Part shown: positions 36,507-47,085 of the stretch, one piece after another
How positions within the stretch are numbered: the stretch's first letter is position 1
How the letters are laid out: each line of letters opens with the position of its first letter
Assembly (NCBI GenBank): GCA_023898505.1
Contig: CP060226.1
Coordinates: 62,001 to 126,000 of the forward strand
DNA: 64,000 nucleotides
DNA from: Candidatus Peribacteria bacterium
GTDB taxonomy: Bacteria > Patescibacteriota > Gracilibacteria > BD1-5 > UBA6164
Reading direction: 5' to 3'
Notes under the pieces: generated by a model
Databases searched by the model: none
What the model was told of the DNA's origin: nothing
The model's input: the letters and a program-made list of their open reading frames with translations, nothing else
Made by a program: the position numbers and the translations under genes

Positions 36507-37316
36507 ATGTTCACCCTGTCTCCGTTTGTTGGTACGCTTCTTGGAAATATTGTTGTCGCTTTGGGGATTATCATCGTGGTGTCACTAGCAAAAGTGCTGA
36601 AGCAACGATATGAAAAGTATCTTGAGTATATTACGGCGATGACGGTTGGACTTTTGTTGGGGATTATATTTTTAGGGTTTTTACCAGAAATTACTTCTGA
36701 GAGTGGGCTGGCAGGAGAGAGTATAGGACTCTATTTTCTTTTTTGAATTTTAGCATTTTATCTGTTGGAATTATTTCTCCACTGGCATCACTGTAAAGAT
36801 TTATGACATGAGTCTCATTGTCATAGTGGACATGAACACGAACACGAAAGTGGGGCGCTGATGTTTGGTGGAACTATGCTCCATAATGCCTTTCATGGGG
36901 TGGTGCTTTTTTCTGCCTTTGCTATCGATGCGCATTTTGGTTGGGCGACGATGGTGGCAGTACTTTTGCACTCGATTCCACAAAATATCGTAAACTATGT
37001 TATGAATCATAAACAAAGTAAGTACGCATATATTGCAGCGTTTGGTGGCGTATTTGGAGCGCTTGTTACCTATCCGTTTGCTGATATGCTCGTACTTCAT
37101 AAGTTTGCTATCCTCGCCTTTATTGCTGGAGGACTCTTGTATACCGCACTGGCTGATATATTTCCAGAGTTTAAGGGGAAGGGGACAACACTGAAAAAGC
37201 TTACCTATCTAGTGTTCATTGTTATCTGAATTTTGATGTTTCTCGGATTTGAGTCTGTCTCTCATCATGAGGAAGAGCATGTAGAAGTTGAAGTCTTGGA
37301 GAGCTCTCATTTATAG
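36507..37316 (+). CDS. ZIP-family divalent metal transporter
   Basis: 269 residues from ATG 36507 with about eight membrane spans. A cytoplasmic His-rich loop (HWHHCKDLGHESHCHSGHEHEHE) lies between the early and late spans, and the metal-path helices read MLHNAFHGVVLFSAF (HNxxHG) and VLLHSIPQNIVNYV (HSIPQN). A second acidic/His tail closes the protein (HHEEEHVEVEV). These are ZIP hallmarks for uptake of zinc, iron or manganese. It sits just behind a terminator and is probably a single-gene unit. Confidence 0.92.
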
Positions 37317-37345
37317 TCCCTATTTTTTAAAATGAAGAAATAGAT

Positions 37346-38569
37346 CTATTTTCTTTCTACCAATCTAACGATTTTTCAATCTATTCGAATATTGATGTTA
37401 AATCTTTTTTTTGGAAAAACAACATTGAACCTACCATCCGCGTTTAGAGTGTTGATATCTCCGTCTATTTTACTAAGGTCGAAGCCTTGGTATTTATCTT
37501 GTAAGAATCTTTTTAATGCTGCTGTAAAACTTGCTTCTCATTCTTTAATAGTAAGTATATGTTTAGTTATATCAGGTGATGTATTTATATGAGATTCAGC
37601 TTGAGCACTTGATATTGGTCAATAATCGGTAGGTCTCGGTGGAGCTGGAATGGAGCTTGCTTCTGTATCATTATTTCAATCCTTACATCTATCATCAAGG
37701 GGATTTCACAGAATAGAAATAACCATCACAGCTACTGTAATACATGTACCAACTACTCAAGTAGCCATTGCGAGCTTTCAATTAGCGGGTCTTTTTAGTG
37801 TATGCCTTGGAGTTAGGGTATATACATGCTCAAACACAGGTTTTTTCTTTCTTCTGAATTTATTAAATCGCTTCCTAAAAGGACCTCTCCATCATGTTGC
37901 GGTAATAAAATTTTCATTATCCACCACCATATTTCCTAACAGTACATCTGCTTCATTAAACTCGAGTTCTGCAAAGAGTAGTTCGTTAATTTCATCCTTA
38001 TCTAGTCATGCCTGTTCTCAAGCAACTCTTAGTAGTTCACTCTCATCCCAGTAGCGAATTCTTCAAATATATCATTTACCTCACTCTCATATTTCTAATA
38101 CTCATTCTGATATTTCTCTCCCGCCATCAAGGCTATCATCTCCGTCATTATCATGTAAGATGGCTTTATGTATAAATATGGTAATTGTACCATCTTTATT
38201 CTTGTTAATATTAGCATCTATTAAAATAATGTTTCAAAGGGAAATATTTTTAATAGCTTCTTCCTTGAGAGCAAGTAATTCTCTCCCTTCTTCATCTCTA
38301 TCAGTTGTTCTTTGTTTTTCTGTATTATAGGCTCATTTCAATTTTGCTCACTTAATTCTCAAGTTTACATATTTTGTTGTTAGTGTTCAGCCAATAACCA
38401 TACCATATCTTATAATAATTTTATCTTCTATTATTTCTGGTACGAGTATTTCTTCGAGTTTATCCTGTACTCAATCACTTACAGCTGCTATTTCTGTATC
38501 TCAGGTGCCTTTTTGTCATTGATTCGCCTCTAAACTTCCGTCTCAGTCTTGAGGTCTCCTTCAAAACAT
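37346..38569 (-). CDS. Hypothetical protein with one membrane helix
   Basis: 407 residues from ATG 38569, opened by many UGA codons. A soluble N-terminal half (~1-255) contains an acidic segment HDNDGDDSLDGG and a basic stretch RGPFRKRFNKFRRKKKP just before a membrane helix (~285-305, LAMATGVVGTCITVAVMVIS). A C-terminal domain of about 100 residues follows. Both ends are charged and the basic side suggests an N-in topology. I do not recognise the family. Confidence 0.6.
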
Positions 38570-38589
38570 CTATATATAATTACAATATA

Positions 38590-38625
38590 AAAATCGCACG
38601 GATTTTAAAAGTAATCTGTGCGAAG
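38590..38625 (-). terminator. Terminator of the 38645-39217 gene
   Basis: AATCTGTGCGA and TCGCACGGATT arms (one G-T pair) are followed on the minus strand by TTTTTAT. Confidence 0.7.
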
Positions 38626-38644
38626 TCAATTTTTAGCGATAAAG

Positions 38645-39217
38645 TTATGTTAATTCATGGATATCCGAAAGAAATCAAACCACCTCTGATAGTTTTCTTA
38701 ACCTCATTATTTTGAGTGCTAATTCAATAACATCTCCATTATCCAATAAGGTTTGTATATCTACTCTGCTTATGTCTACTTTTTTTGCAATTTTCATAGC
38801 AGCATCTTTTGAAGTTAATGCTGTAACAATTTCTTGGATACTCAGTCCAGTAGCAGCTTCTAATCTTAATTTTATAGTATCTGGAGTACTATATTCTATA
38901 GCAAGTATTTTGAGTTTTTTGGGGATATCTCCAACATAATTTTTTAATTTAGATACAACACTTTCCCATTCTGGGAGATAATATGTATCGAGATATGTAT
39001 TCAGATCACTTAGATACTCAGGAGTAAGGATTCAAGTATCTTTGAGATCGGAAGCCATTGTTTGTAATTGACTATTTTTGGGGTTAAATAATTGTAATAG
39101 TCATACTTTTAGGCGTAAGTAGTTTGTATCTATTTTTTTAGGATCTGAAAGTACTTGAGCTAAAGTATCAGTAGAGATGCCAATTTCTTTTAGATATCCC
39201 GCTACATCAATTCCCAT
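38645..39217 (-). CDS. Hypothetical cytoplasmic helical protein
   Basis: 190 residues from ATG 39217. It is almost wholly helical and built of short degree-like repeats (DVAGYLKEIGISTDTLAQVL, LSIQEIVTALTSKDAAMKIA, VDISRVDIQTLLDNGDVIEL) that resemble helix-turn-helix bundles. There is no signal, membrane segment or catalytic motif. It has its own terminator. Function unknown. Confidence 0.6.
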
Positions 39218-39525
39218 ACAAAAAAAGGTTATATATTTCCTTTAGTATACCGTACCTTTTTGCTTTGTTCAAATATTTTCTCAGTATTTTGTAACTATCT
39301 TTTTGCTTTTTATAAAAAGTCCTGTATACTTGAACTATCAAAAAAATAAGAGGTTCTCATCTGACTCAATTACAAGGGAAAAAAATATTGGGTTGCCACA
39401 GAACTCGATATCGCGCAACATTTTTTTCTTAGTATGAGAGATGGAAGCTCACTTCACCTTGAAGAAGTACTTGCATTCGTCTGCGTGTTCTTCTTTTTTT
39501 GTATTTTAATTATTATCTATGTTTT
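39218..39525. other. Intergenic / long leader of the DEAD-box gene
   Basis: No gene is seen. A possible promoter (TATACT near 39330) would give a leader of about 190 bases that contains a GTTGC...GCGCAAC hairpin near 39393-39420 and T-runs. Long structured leaders are common for cold-shock helicase genes. Confidence 0.4.
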
Positions 39526-41301
39526 ATGTCATGAGATGAATTATTGGTCGTAGAAGATACGGCTGAAAAAACGACGTTTGCTGATTTGGGTCTCTCAGAA
39601 AGGATGCTTGAGAAGATTACAGCAAAGGGATATAAGTATCCAAGTGCGATACAGGCGGGAGTAATCCCACTTCTCCTTCGTGGGGAAAAAGATATTATCG
39701 GACAAGCGCAAACAGGAACGGGGAAAACCGCTGCATTTGCTCTGCCGATTTTGGAAAGACTTGATACCAAGTCAAACGATATCCAAACGCTTATTCTCGC
39801 TCCAACCAGAGAGTTAGCGATACAGGTAGCCGATGAGATTAAATCATTTGCTGATGTGGGAACAAAAATCCAGCTTCTCTATGGTGGACAAAATGTCCGT
39901 GATGAGCTTATGGGGCTGAAAAGAAACCCACAAATCGTGGTAGGTACTCCAGGAAGAGTGATTGACCACCTCACTAAGAGAAGAAGCCTGAGGATTGAGA
40001 ACTTGAAATACTTTGTCCTTGATGAAGCGGATGAGATGCTCAATATCGGATTTAAGGAAGATATCGAAGAAATTATCGAGTATACTCCAAAAGAGAAGAA
40101 GGTACTCTTGTTTTCTGCGACGATGCCAAAGGGGATTCAAGATATCGTCCACAGATATATCAAAGACCATGATACGGTAACGATTGAGAGAAAAGAACTG
40201 ACCAATGAAAATATCGAACAAAAGTGTTATAAGGTTCGTGAGTCTGATAAGTTTGAAGCCCTCTGTCGTGTGATCGAAGTAGAGTTTGATTTTTATGGAA
40301 TTCTCTTTTGTAAGACCAAGCTTGATGTCGATGATGTCGCAGCAAAACTGATGAGTCGTGGATATAAAGTAGAGGGAATCCATGGAGATATCGATCAAAA
40401 ACAACGTGAAAAGACACTCGCTCGTTTTAAGTCTGGAGCGATAAAGATCCTTGTAGCAACCGATGTGGCGGCTCGTGGTATCGATGTCAATAATCTGACT
40501 CATGTTATCAACTACTCACTTCCAGATAATCCAGAAGTCTATACACATAGAATTGGAAGAACCGGAAGAGCCGGAAATAAAGGAGAAGCTATCTCTTTTG
40601 TGAGTCGTAAAGATGCTCGTATGCTTTCGTGGATTGAGCGTGTGATTAAAAAAAGAATTGCAGTAGAAAAACTCCCAGAAATTTATGAAGTTATCGAGTT
40701 TAAAAAGAAGCGTCTTTTAGATAATACAAAAGGACTTATCGAAGGAGAAGAAGGATTAGAGTATACAGACCTGGCAAAAGATCTCCTTGAGCTAGGAAGT
40801 CCGGAGTTAGTTCTTGCTGCTGTGCTTCAAGAAGGATATGGAAAAGAATTTTCTACTACGCACTATAATGAGCTGAAAGAAGATGACTTTAGAGGAAGTG
40901 AAAGAAGTGGAGGAGAACGTGGATATAGTGGTGTTGCTGGTCAAAGGAGACTTTTTGTAGCGAAAGGAAGGCTTGATGGGTTTAATCCTGGAAACTTGAT
41001 CCAGTTCTTAGAACAAGAAATCGGAGGAAAACTTGGAGATGTAGGGACGATCGATATCTTGAGAGAGTTTTCATTTATCAATCTCCAAGACGAAGATGCG
41101 GATCATGTACTCAGAGTATTTAAAAAGAAAAACACCCAGAAACCACTCGTAACCGAAGCAAAACAAAAATCTAGCGGAGGAGGAGAAAGAAGAAACTTTT
41201 CTGGAAACAGGGGATGATGAAGAGGATTTTCTGGAGGTAGAGGAGGATTTAACAGAGATAGGGGAGAATCAAGAGGAGGAGGATACAGAGGAAGAAGATA
41301 A
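39526..41301 (+). CDS. DEAD-box RNA helicase (DeaD/CsdA type)
   Basis: 591 residues from ATG 39526 (MSGDELLVVED). Motifs: Q motif YPSAIQAG, Walker A AQTGTGKT, PTRELAIQ, DEAD in LDEADEML, SAT, and motif VI HRIGRTGRAG. A C-terminal DbpA-like RNA-binding domain (KGRLDGFNPGNLIQFLEQE) and an RGG-rich tail complete it. It unwinds RNA in ribosome assembly and mRNA decay. The core has no UGA glycine; UGA occurs only at codon 3 and twice in the RGG tail. A convergent RRM protein follows. Confidence 0.95.
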
Positions 41302-41303
41302 AT

Positions 41304-41345
41304 AAAAAATACCAGGAGGGAATTTTCCCTCCTGGTATTTTTTTA
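41304..41345. terminator. Bidirectional terminator between helicase and RRM genes
   Basis: AAAAAATACCAGGAGGGA and its complement form a long stem ending in a T-run in both directions. Confidence 0.85.
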
Positions 41346-41356
41346 TGTTGAAACTC

Positions 41357-41620
41357 TTAGTCTCTTTGTTGTTCTTGGGCAAAGTCAACTTTGATAGCTC
41401 TTCCATCAAGTTCAACTCCGTCCATAGCTTCTTTTGCTTTTGCTGCATCTTCAACAGTTGCAAATTCTACGAAACCAAAACCTCTTGATCTTCCAGTTTC
41501 TCTATCAGTGATGATTTTAGCGTGAGTAACTTCTCCGTGCTCTTTAAATGCATCTTTAAGATCTTGCCAAGAAAGATTCCAAGAAATCCCACCTACAAAC
41601 AATTTATTTGTTGCTTCCAT
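41357..41620 (-). CDS. RRM-type RNA-binding protein
   Basis: 87 residues from ATG 41620. It is a single RNA recognition motif: RNP2 KLFVGGISWN near the N-terminus and RNP1 RSRGFGFVEF near residue 45. Such small RRM proteins are typical of cyanobacteria and several other phyla and bind single-stranded RNA, often in the cold. It is convergent with the DEAD-box helicase, which also acts on structured RNA. Confidence 0.93.
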   Translation of the reverse strand: MEATNKLFVGGISWNLSWQDLKDAFKEHGEVTHAKIITDRETGRSRGFGFVEFATVEDAAKAKEAMDGVELDGRAIKVDFAQEQQRD

Positions 41621-41845
41621 ATGAAATGGTAAAAAAATATAAAGTACGAGTATACAGTATTTGTTTTGCCATTTAGCACACTGAAGCCACAAGTTCCAGA
41701 GTTCACAAAATGAAACACACGAAATAATATATCTCAAGTATAGAAGTATAGATTTTCCCGGAAGAATGCAAGTTTTTCTTTGAGATTTTTTGAGAAATTT
41801 TCGTTTTTTACTATACTGACAACAATAATTATTATCAGATACCAT

Positions 41846-42712
41846 ATGTTTTGATGATTTCTAGCCTCACTGTTTTGATCACTGGCAACGATGTTTTACA
41901 AAAAAGCTTTGGTAGCAAATACTTCAGGGATCAAACCTCTTGCCTTTGAGATGATCGGGGAGATTATGCTTGTTATCTTTTGTGGTATGTTATTGCTATT
42001 GCCATGGTTTAGCTTTGAGATAAATGGACCGATATATCATCTATTTTTTCTCACTTTCTTGGCAAAACTCTTGTCTGTGCTAGCTAATCCTTTGTATTTC
42101 AAGGCGTACACGCATGAAAAAATCTCTGTTTTGATGCCCTTTACTTCATTTGATAAAATCTTTGGTGCTGTCATAGGATATCTGTTTTTATCTGGAAATA
42201 GTATTTGGTCTGTCGTTTGTGCACTTGGTTCAGTAGTACTGATTATAGTATTCAATGTAAACGCACAATGAATAAAGGTTTCAAAATACTGTATCATGCT
42301 CGCAATAGCTGGAGTTTTCTCAGCGGTAGCTATGGCGTTGGCTTGATTTGTACTTCAGGAATTGAGCTCTTTTGAATTTACTTTTCTGATGTTTGGGTTC
42401 GGTTTTCTGATTATGTTTGCATATACTCTAATGACGAAACAAGTATTTGAACTTCCATCTCAATTAAACCGAGGAGTAGTAGGATATCGTTTTTGAGATA
42501 AGGTATTTCATCTCTCGACAACAATTTTGACGTTTTTCCTTGTTGCGACACTTGGTCTTGTAAATACGCTCTTACTGTCATTTATACGACTCGTAACAGA
42601 CTTATGATTTTCTTTTGCTGTTTTTAGAGATATACCAAGATGAAAAGACATACTTCTTTCGGTACTCGTGTTGGGATTGATATTTATTGGAATGATTTTA
42701 GGAGCAGATTAA
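41846..42712 (+). CDS. EamA/DMT-like multi-pass transporter
   Basis: 288 residues from ATG 41846, of which codons 3 and 4 are UGA. About ten hydrophobic helices with no large loops, arranged as two related halves (ANPLYFKAYTHEKISVLMPF in the first), as in drug/metabolite or sugar-phosphate carriers of the EamA family. The substrate is unknown. Its TAA stop overlaps the convergent cyclic-nucleotide-binding gene by four bases. Confidence 0.65.
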
Positions 42713-43557
42713 TCTCTGAGAGAGTTTTTATCTTGTTCTTCTTTGAGAGTATTTATCTGACGCAGGAGTCCTACGAGACTATTGGTAATAGAGTGAATCA
42801 TCTTTTTTTCGGTATCATTGAAGTCTCCATGTTCTTTTCCGATAATCAGGTATCCGAGTTTGATATCGCCAAGATTTAGAGGAAATACCTCGTTATATGA
42901 AACCACCTCTCTGCCACTTTCTTGTACAAGTTTTAGAATATCTGTACTTTCATCGAGAGAGAGAACGATATCTTGTAGAATATTTTCTTTTCTTGTATCA
43001 TACTTTATCATAGCCATATTTGGTACTACAGGATTTACCTCGATGTAGAGGATGTAGCTATTTCCCAGTATCTTTTGGAATGTATGAAGGATTTCGAAAG
43101 TCGATTTATAATTAATCGTAGATAGTTCTGAAATGGTCTTGTTTATTTCATACGAGGCAGTAATAAGTGCATTTGATTTTAATAGGCGTTTATTTGAAAG
43201 TTCAATGATGTAGGTGAGGAGTGAAAGAGCCTCTTTAGGGTATTGTAGAGTAAAGGCCTCGAAATTGTTTTGTGCATCGATAGTAAGGAGTGTGGTGTCG
43301 GTATTTGCGCTCACACGTACTTGTTTTGGATCAGTATTATTGAGAGAAGCTTCTCCGATAATCTCTCCTTGTTCTATTGTAGCGAGGAGTTTTGTATCTA
43401 CTCTTTCAGTGGTTGTATATTTTTCTATATGTAGTTCTCCTTCTTTGACAATATAGATACCAGTATCTTGTGTTCACTCGTCAAATAAGATATCCCCAGC
43501 AGAAAGTGTGAGAGTTGTAAAAAATCCAGATTGTTCAAGTATTTCTAAATCCAACAT
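42709..43557 (-). CDS. Cyclic-nucleotide-binding domain protein with GAF-like C-terminus
   Basis: 282 residues from ATG 43557. The N-terminal half is a cNMP-binding (CRP-type) barrel: LSAGDILFDEGTQDTGIYIV, KEGELHIEKY and the phosphate-binding-cassette-like EQGEIIGEASLNNTDPKQVRV. The C-terminal half (~125-282) looks GAF-like, with ILGNSYILYIEVNP and LGYLIIGKEHGDFNDTEKKM. No HTH is seen, so it is a signalling rather than DNA-binding protein. It lies 32 bases downstream of a pilT gene in the same direction, and a class III adenylate cyclase follows the second pilT at 55268. Confidence 0.8.
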
Positions 43558-43589
43558 ATGTGTAGTTGCTATATATAAAGAGTTATTTT

Positions 43590-44822
43590 TTATTCTCAGA
43601 TCATCATTTCTACGTTGTCCTTATCGCGAACAAAGCTCATCAGGGTTTCTTTGGAAATCAATTGTTTCTTATAGAGGGCTACTAGGTATTTATCCATGAG
43701 AATCATCCCAGACTGTTGTCCTACCTCAAGGACAGAATAGAGCTGGTGAGTCTTTGCAGTGATGATGAGGTTTCTCACGGCATCATTGGCAATAAGGATT
43801 TCTCTGGCTGCAACTCTTCCTCCATCTGTACGTGGTACAAGGCGCTGTGAAATAACTCCAACCAACCCCATAGCGAGCTGCATACGAATTTGTTTCTGTT
43901 GTGCAGACGGGAAGATATCAACAATTCTATCGATGGTTTGTACGCTGTCGTTGGTATGAAGGGTAGAGAGTACAAGATGCCCTGTTTCCGCCAAAGTGAG
44001 CGCTGCTTTAATAGTTTCTGGATCACGCATTTCACCGAGCATAATGACATCTGGATCTTCTCTCAGAGCAGAGCGAATGGCCGCAGAAAATCCTTTGGTA
44101 TGACTTCCAACTTCACGCTGATTCACAAGGGAACTTTCACTTTTATAGGAAAATTCGATAGGATCTTCGATAGTCAGGATATGTTTTTTCTGATTTTCGT
44201 TGATATAGTTAATCATAGCTGCAAGGTTGGTAGATTTACCACTCCCTGTTGGACCAGTTACAAGGATTAACCCTTTTGATTTATTACACATGGCCTTGAT
44301 TTGTTCTCCAAGCCCAAGTTCTTCCATCGTTGGAATCGTCTTTGGTATCAGCCTCATAGCGATATTGAAACCATTTGAATCGATATAGCAGTTAACCCTA
44401 TACCTGTCTCTTTTACTTGCATGGAGGGTTTCGTTTTCTTCTTCGAATTCTTTTAGAGCTTCTTCGGTCATAAAGTCTTTGAGGCTTTCATCATCGATTC
44501 CTTCTTCACGAACTTCATCCATAAAACTTTCGTCATCTTCACCTTCTTTGTGATCATGTTTAAAGCTATAAGAAGTATCGAGTTCGTATTCTGTTTTAAA
44601 AATATGATACTGTCAATCACTTACCATGATTTTTATAATCGCATCGATGACTTCATTATTGAGCGTATAGACTTTTTCTCATCCGAGTTCCATGATGGTA
44701 GTGATTTCACCAGATTCATTTCTGACGATGGGCTTATGATTCGCATTGAGATGAATATCTGGGTACTTTTTTTCTGAAGCAAGATTGAGAAGGTGTCTGA
44801 GGAGTTCTTTTGGTCCGAGCAT
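43590..44822 (-). CDS. pilT: PilT-type pilus retraction ATPase with acidic insertion
   Basis: 410 residues from ATG 44822. The N-terminal PAS-like domain (LLNLASEKKYPDIHLNANH) is followed by Walker A GPTGSGKST (~190-198), the Asp box (HILTIEDPIEF), Walker B (DVIMLGEMRDPETI) and the His box (GHLVLSTLHTND), all PilT-like. Residues ~88-140 are an extra acidic stretch (HKEGEDDESFMDEVREEG) interrupting the N-terminal domain, not usual in PilT. It powers pilus retraction. It is cotranscribed with the cNMP-binding gene. Confidence 0.92.
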
Positions 44823-44916
44823 AGCGATGTATTAGAGAAATATATACTCTTATATACTATCAGATTTTTATGTGAAAATTAAGAAAGTTGTATTTACAGA
44901 TCCCTTAAAGTATGTA

Positions 44917-46593
44917 TTAGATATTTCTTATCAAGCTCACTACTGTCTCAATATGATGTGTATGTGGAAACATATCGACCGGAGTAATGGATTCAATCTG
45001 ATAATTGCTATTTTTAAGGATATAATCGAGATCTCTTGCGAGCGTCGAGGGATTACAACTTACGTAGATGATTTGTTTGGTTTTAAATTTTAGGATATCT
45101 GGTAGAGCTTTTGGGTGCATACCAGCGCGTGGAGGATCAATGACAAGGATATCTGCTTCTCCCCCTCATTGGTCGGGATGGGTTAGGGGAGGGGTGAGAT
45201 ACTCTTCTAGATATTCTTCCACTTTTGCATTTTTAAATTCGATGTTTGATAACTTATTAAGAGTTGCATTCTCTTTTCCGTCTTTACTGGCTGATGCCAC
45301 CATTTCTACACTGATAACTTTTTTTGCTCCTGCATGTGCAAAGAGCATTCCTATTGTTCCCGTTCCTCCGTATAAGTCGAGTATGGTCATATCTTCTATT
45401 GATTTAGAGATTGATCAATTATAGATTCCTACCTTTCCCGCTAAAACGGGACACGGCGCAGGAATGACGTGATTGTTGAAGTCTGGGCGGTGTCATCCCG
45501 TACCTGTTACGGGATCTATATCTGTATGCTTACCTTTTCATGATTCTGAATTCACCGAGTTCTCGGGACACGCAAGTTCAGAATGATAGCCTGCGACTTC
45601 TAGTACCTTCTGATAGAGTTTTTCTGCTCCATAACTATTGGTCTGGAAAAAGCTTTTTGGAGAGATGTTAAAGGTGAGTCCAAGGAGTGTTTCGGTGATA
45701 TACTTTTTCCCATAGATATTCTCCAGTTCTCCGATAGCGATATCGGCTTTATTGGTGTTGTGAGAAAGGTAGATAGAGGCGATACTCGGATACCTCTTTG
45801 CAAGATCCTGAAAATATTTTTTGAGGATAGTAAGCTCATGTTCTTTTTCTTGTTGATCTCAGAAATATGCTGGATTAAAACTAAAGATAATCATAATCTC
45901 GTTTGTAAAACATCATTTTCTGAGCAAGATATGTCGAAAAAATCCAGTTTGAGGTTTTTGGTCAAATACTGGTAATCCACTTCATTTGCAGTGATTTTTG
46001 ATATCGAGATAGATGTTGTTGAGTTCATCGTCAATCAGGATACATCCTTCATAATCTTGGATTTGACTAAAACTTCCTTGCTTATGAAATCCGACATTGA
46101 AATGTTCTTCTCTCCCTTCTTTGGCGGAGATATATTTCCCAAAAGAGAACTCTACTTTGTTGCGGTACCCGTCGACAAGAGGAGAGGGGATTATCGGTTG
46201 AAATACCACCCCTAGCCCCTCCTTACCAAGGCGGGGAAGGAGAGATTTCTCTACATGAAAAAATGCCTCACGTACCTGATTAGCTTTTATTTTTAGTTGT
46301 TCTTCGTAGGGGATATTGACCCACTTACATCCACCACACTCTCCATATGGATTCTGAGGATGCTTGAGTTCTAGGGGAGATGTCTTAACTACCGATGCTA
46401 TCTGTGTATCGATATAATCTCTGCGTTTTTTGATGACTCTAAGGTTTACAATACTTCCAGGGATACATCCTCCCGTTATAAAAATCGTCCTTCCATCGAG
46501 ATCTGGATTATCGCTTTTCAGTTTCGCGAATCCTTTCCCCCCAAAGACGAGTTTTTCTACGGTGATGTTTTCGATGATATCTCACTTTTTCAT
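44917..46593 (-). CDS. 23S rRNA / tRNA m5U methyltransferase (RlmD/TrmA family) with several repeat insertions
   Basis: 558 residues from ATG 46593, about 110 longer than usual. An N-terminal TRAM region (GFAKLKSDNPDLDGRTIFI), Cys pairs of the Fe-S cluster (YGECGGCKW), the SAM motif DLYGGTGTIGMLFA (~404), DPPRAGMH and catalytic Cys in VSCNPSTLARD (~511) are intact. In-frame palindromic repeats expand it at ~117-129 (46203-46246), ~335-389 (45425-45590, three hairpins in a row) and ~463-478 (45159-45205). Despite this the frame never meets TAA or TAG, so the gene is probably functional. Confidence 0.9.
45159..45205. repeat. CTCACCCC-type palindrome inside the methyltransferase
   Basis: GGGGGAG/CTCACCCCTCCCC-type arms encode LTPPLTHPDQGGGEA on the minus strand, between the SAM motif and the DPPR motif. 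Confidence 0.7.
45425..45590. repeat. Cluster of three palindromic repeats inside the methyltransferase
   Basis: In + order: ATTCCTACC...GCAGGAATGAC (45427-45472), TCATCCCG...CGGGATC (45495-45518) and ATTCTGAATTC...TTCAGAATG (45541-45587). The first matches 14861-14905 and the last matches 50606-50655. All three are translated. Confidence 0.8.
46203..46246. repeat. CCCCTCC-type palindrome inside the methyltransferase
   Basis: CACCCCTAGCCCCTCC and GGAAGGAGAG arms encode LLPRLGKEGLGVV on the minus strand. Same family as 19256-19296 and 22306-22343. Confidence 0.65.
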
Positions 46594-46651
46594 ATATATT
46601 GCTTCAAAAAATATTCGCGAGCAATATACACGGAAATATGTATTTTACAAC

Positions 46652-47080
46652 TTATTGTATCTGTCTGTAGGTGGTGGTTATTTTTCCGACTCCTTCTCAG
46701 AAACTTCCGATTTCCCAGTCGATATAGTTGGATCCGGTAGCGCTCGTTTTCATAAAAAGGGAATACTCGATACCATCAATTGTCACCCCAGTGAAATCAA
46801 AGCTGGTGTTATAGCTTCCCGTGAGACACTCGGTATTTCCACTTCCGAAATTGATACTATACTCTTGAGTGCTTCCCGTATCGAAGATGGTCTCTCAGAA
46901 ATAATCGATACACTTGGTGATGTTTTGTAGCTGATAGTTTGCTTGGAGATAGTTATCGTTGTTGCTGATGAGTTTTGTATTTTCCCCGATGAGTTTGTAT
47001 ACTCAAAAAATCGCGATACTGAGTATGCTTGCAGCGATGATAACTTCTATCAAGGAAAAAGCTTTGGTTGATTGGTTCAT
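46652..47080 (-). CDS. Type IV pilin-like / pseudopilin protein
   Basis: 142 residues from ATG 47080. The prepilin signal is MNQSTKA/FSLIEVIIAASI with Phe at +1 and Glu at +5; Ala occupies -1 instead of the usual Gly, as in some pseudopilins. A hydrophobic helix is followed by a small Gly/Ser-rich domain with two Cys. It starts five bases after the 3' end of the upstream lysozyme-fold gene and precedes the methyltransferase by 58 bases. Confidence 0.8.
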
Positions 47081-47085
47081 AGAAA

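Noticed and set aside
39844..40503. Long open frame antisense to the DEAD-box helicase
   Set aside because: It is a shadow of a strongly coding gene, has no family features and no start signals.
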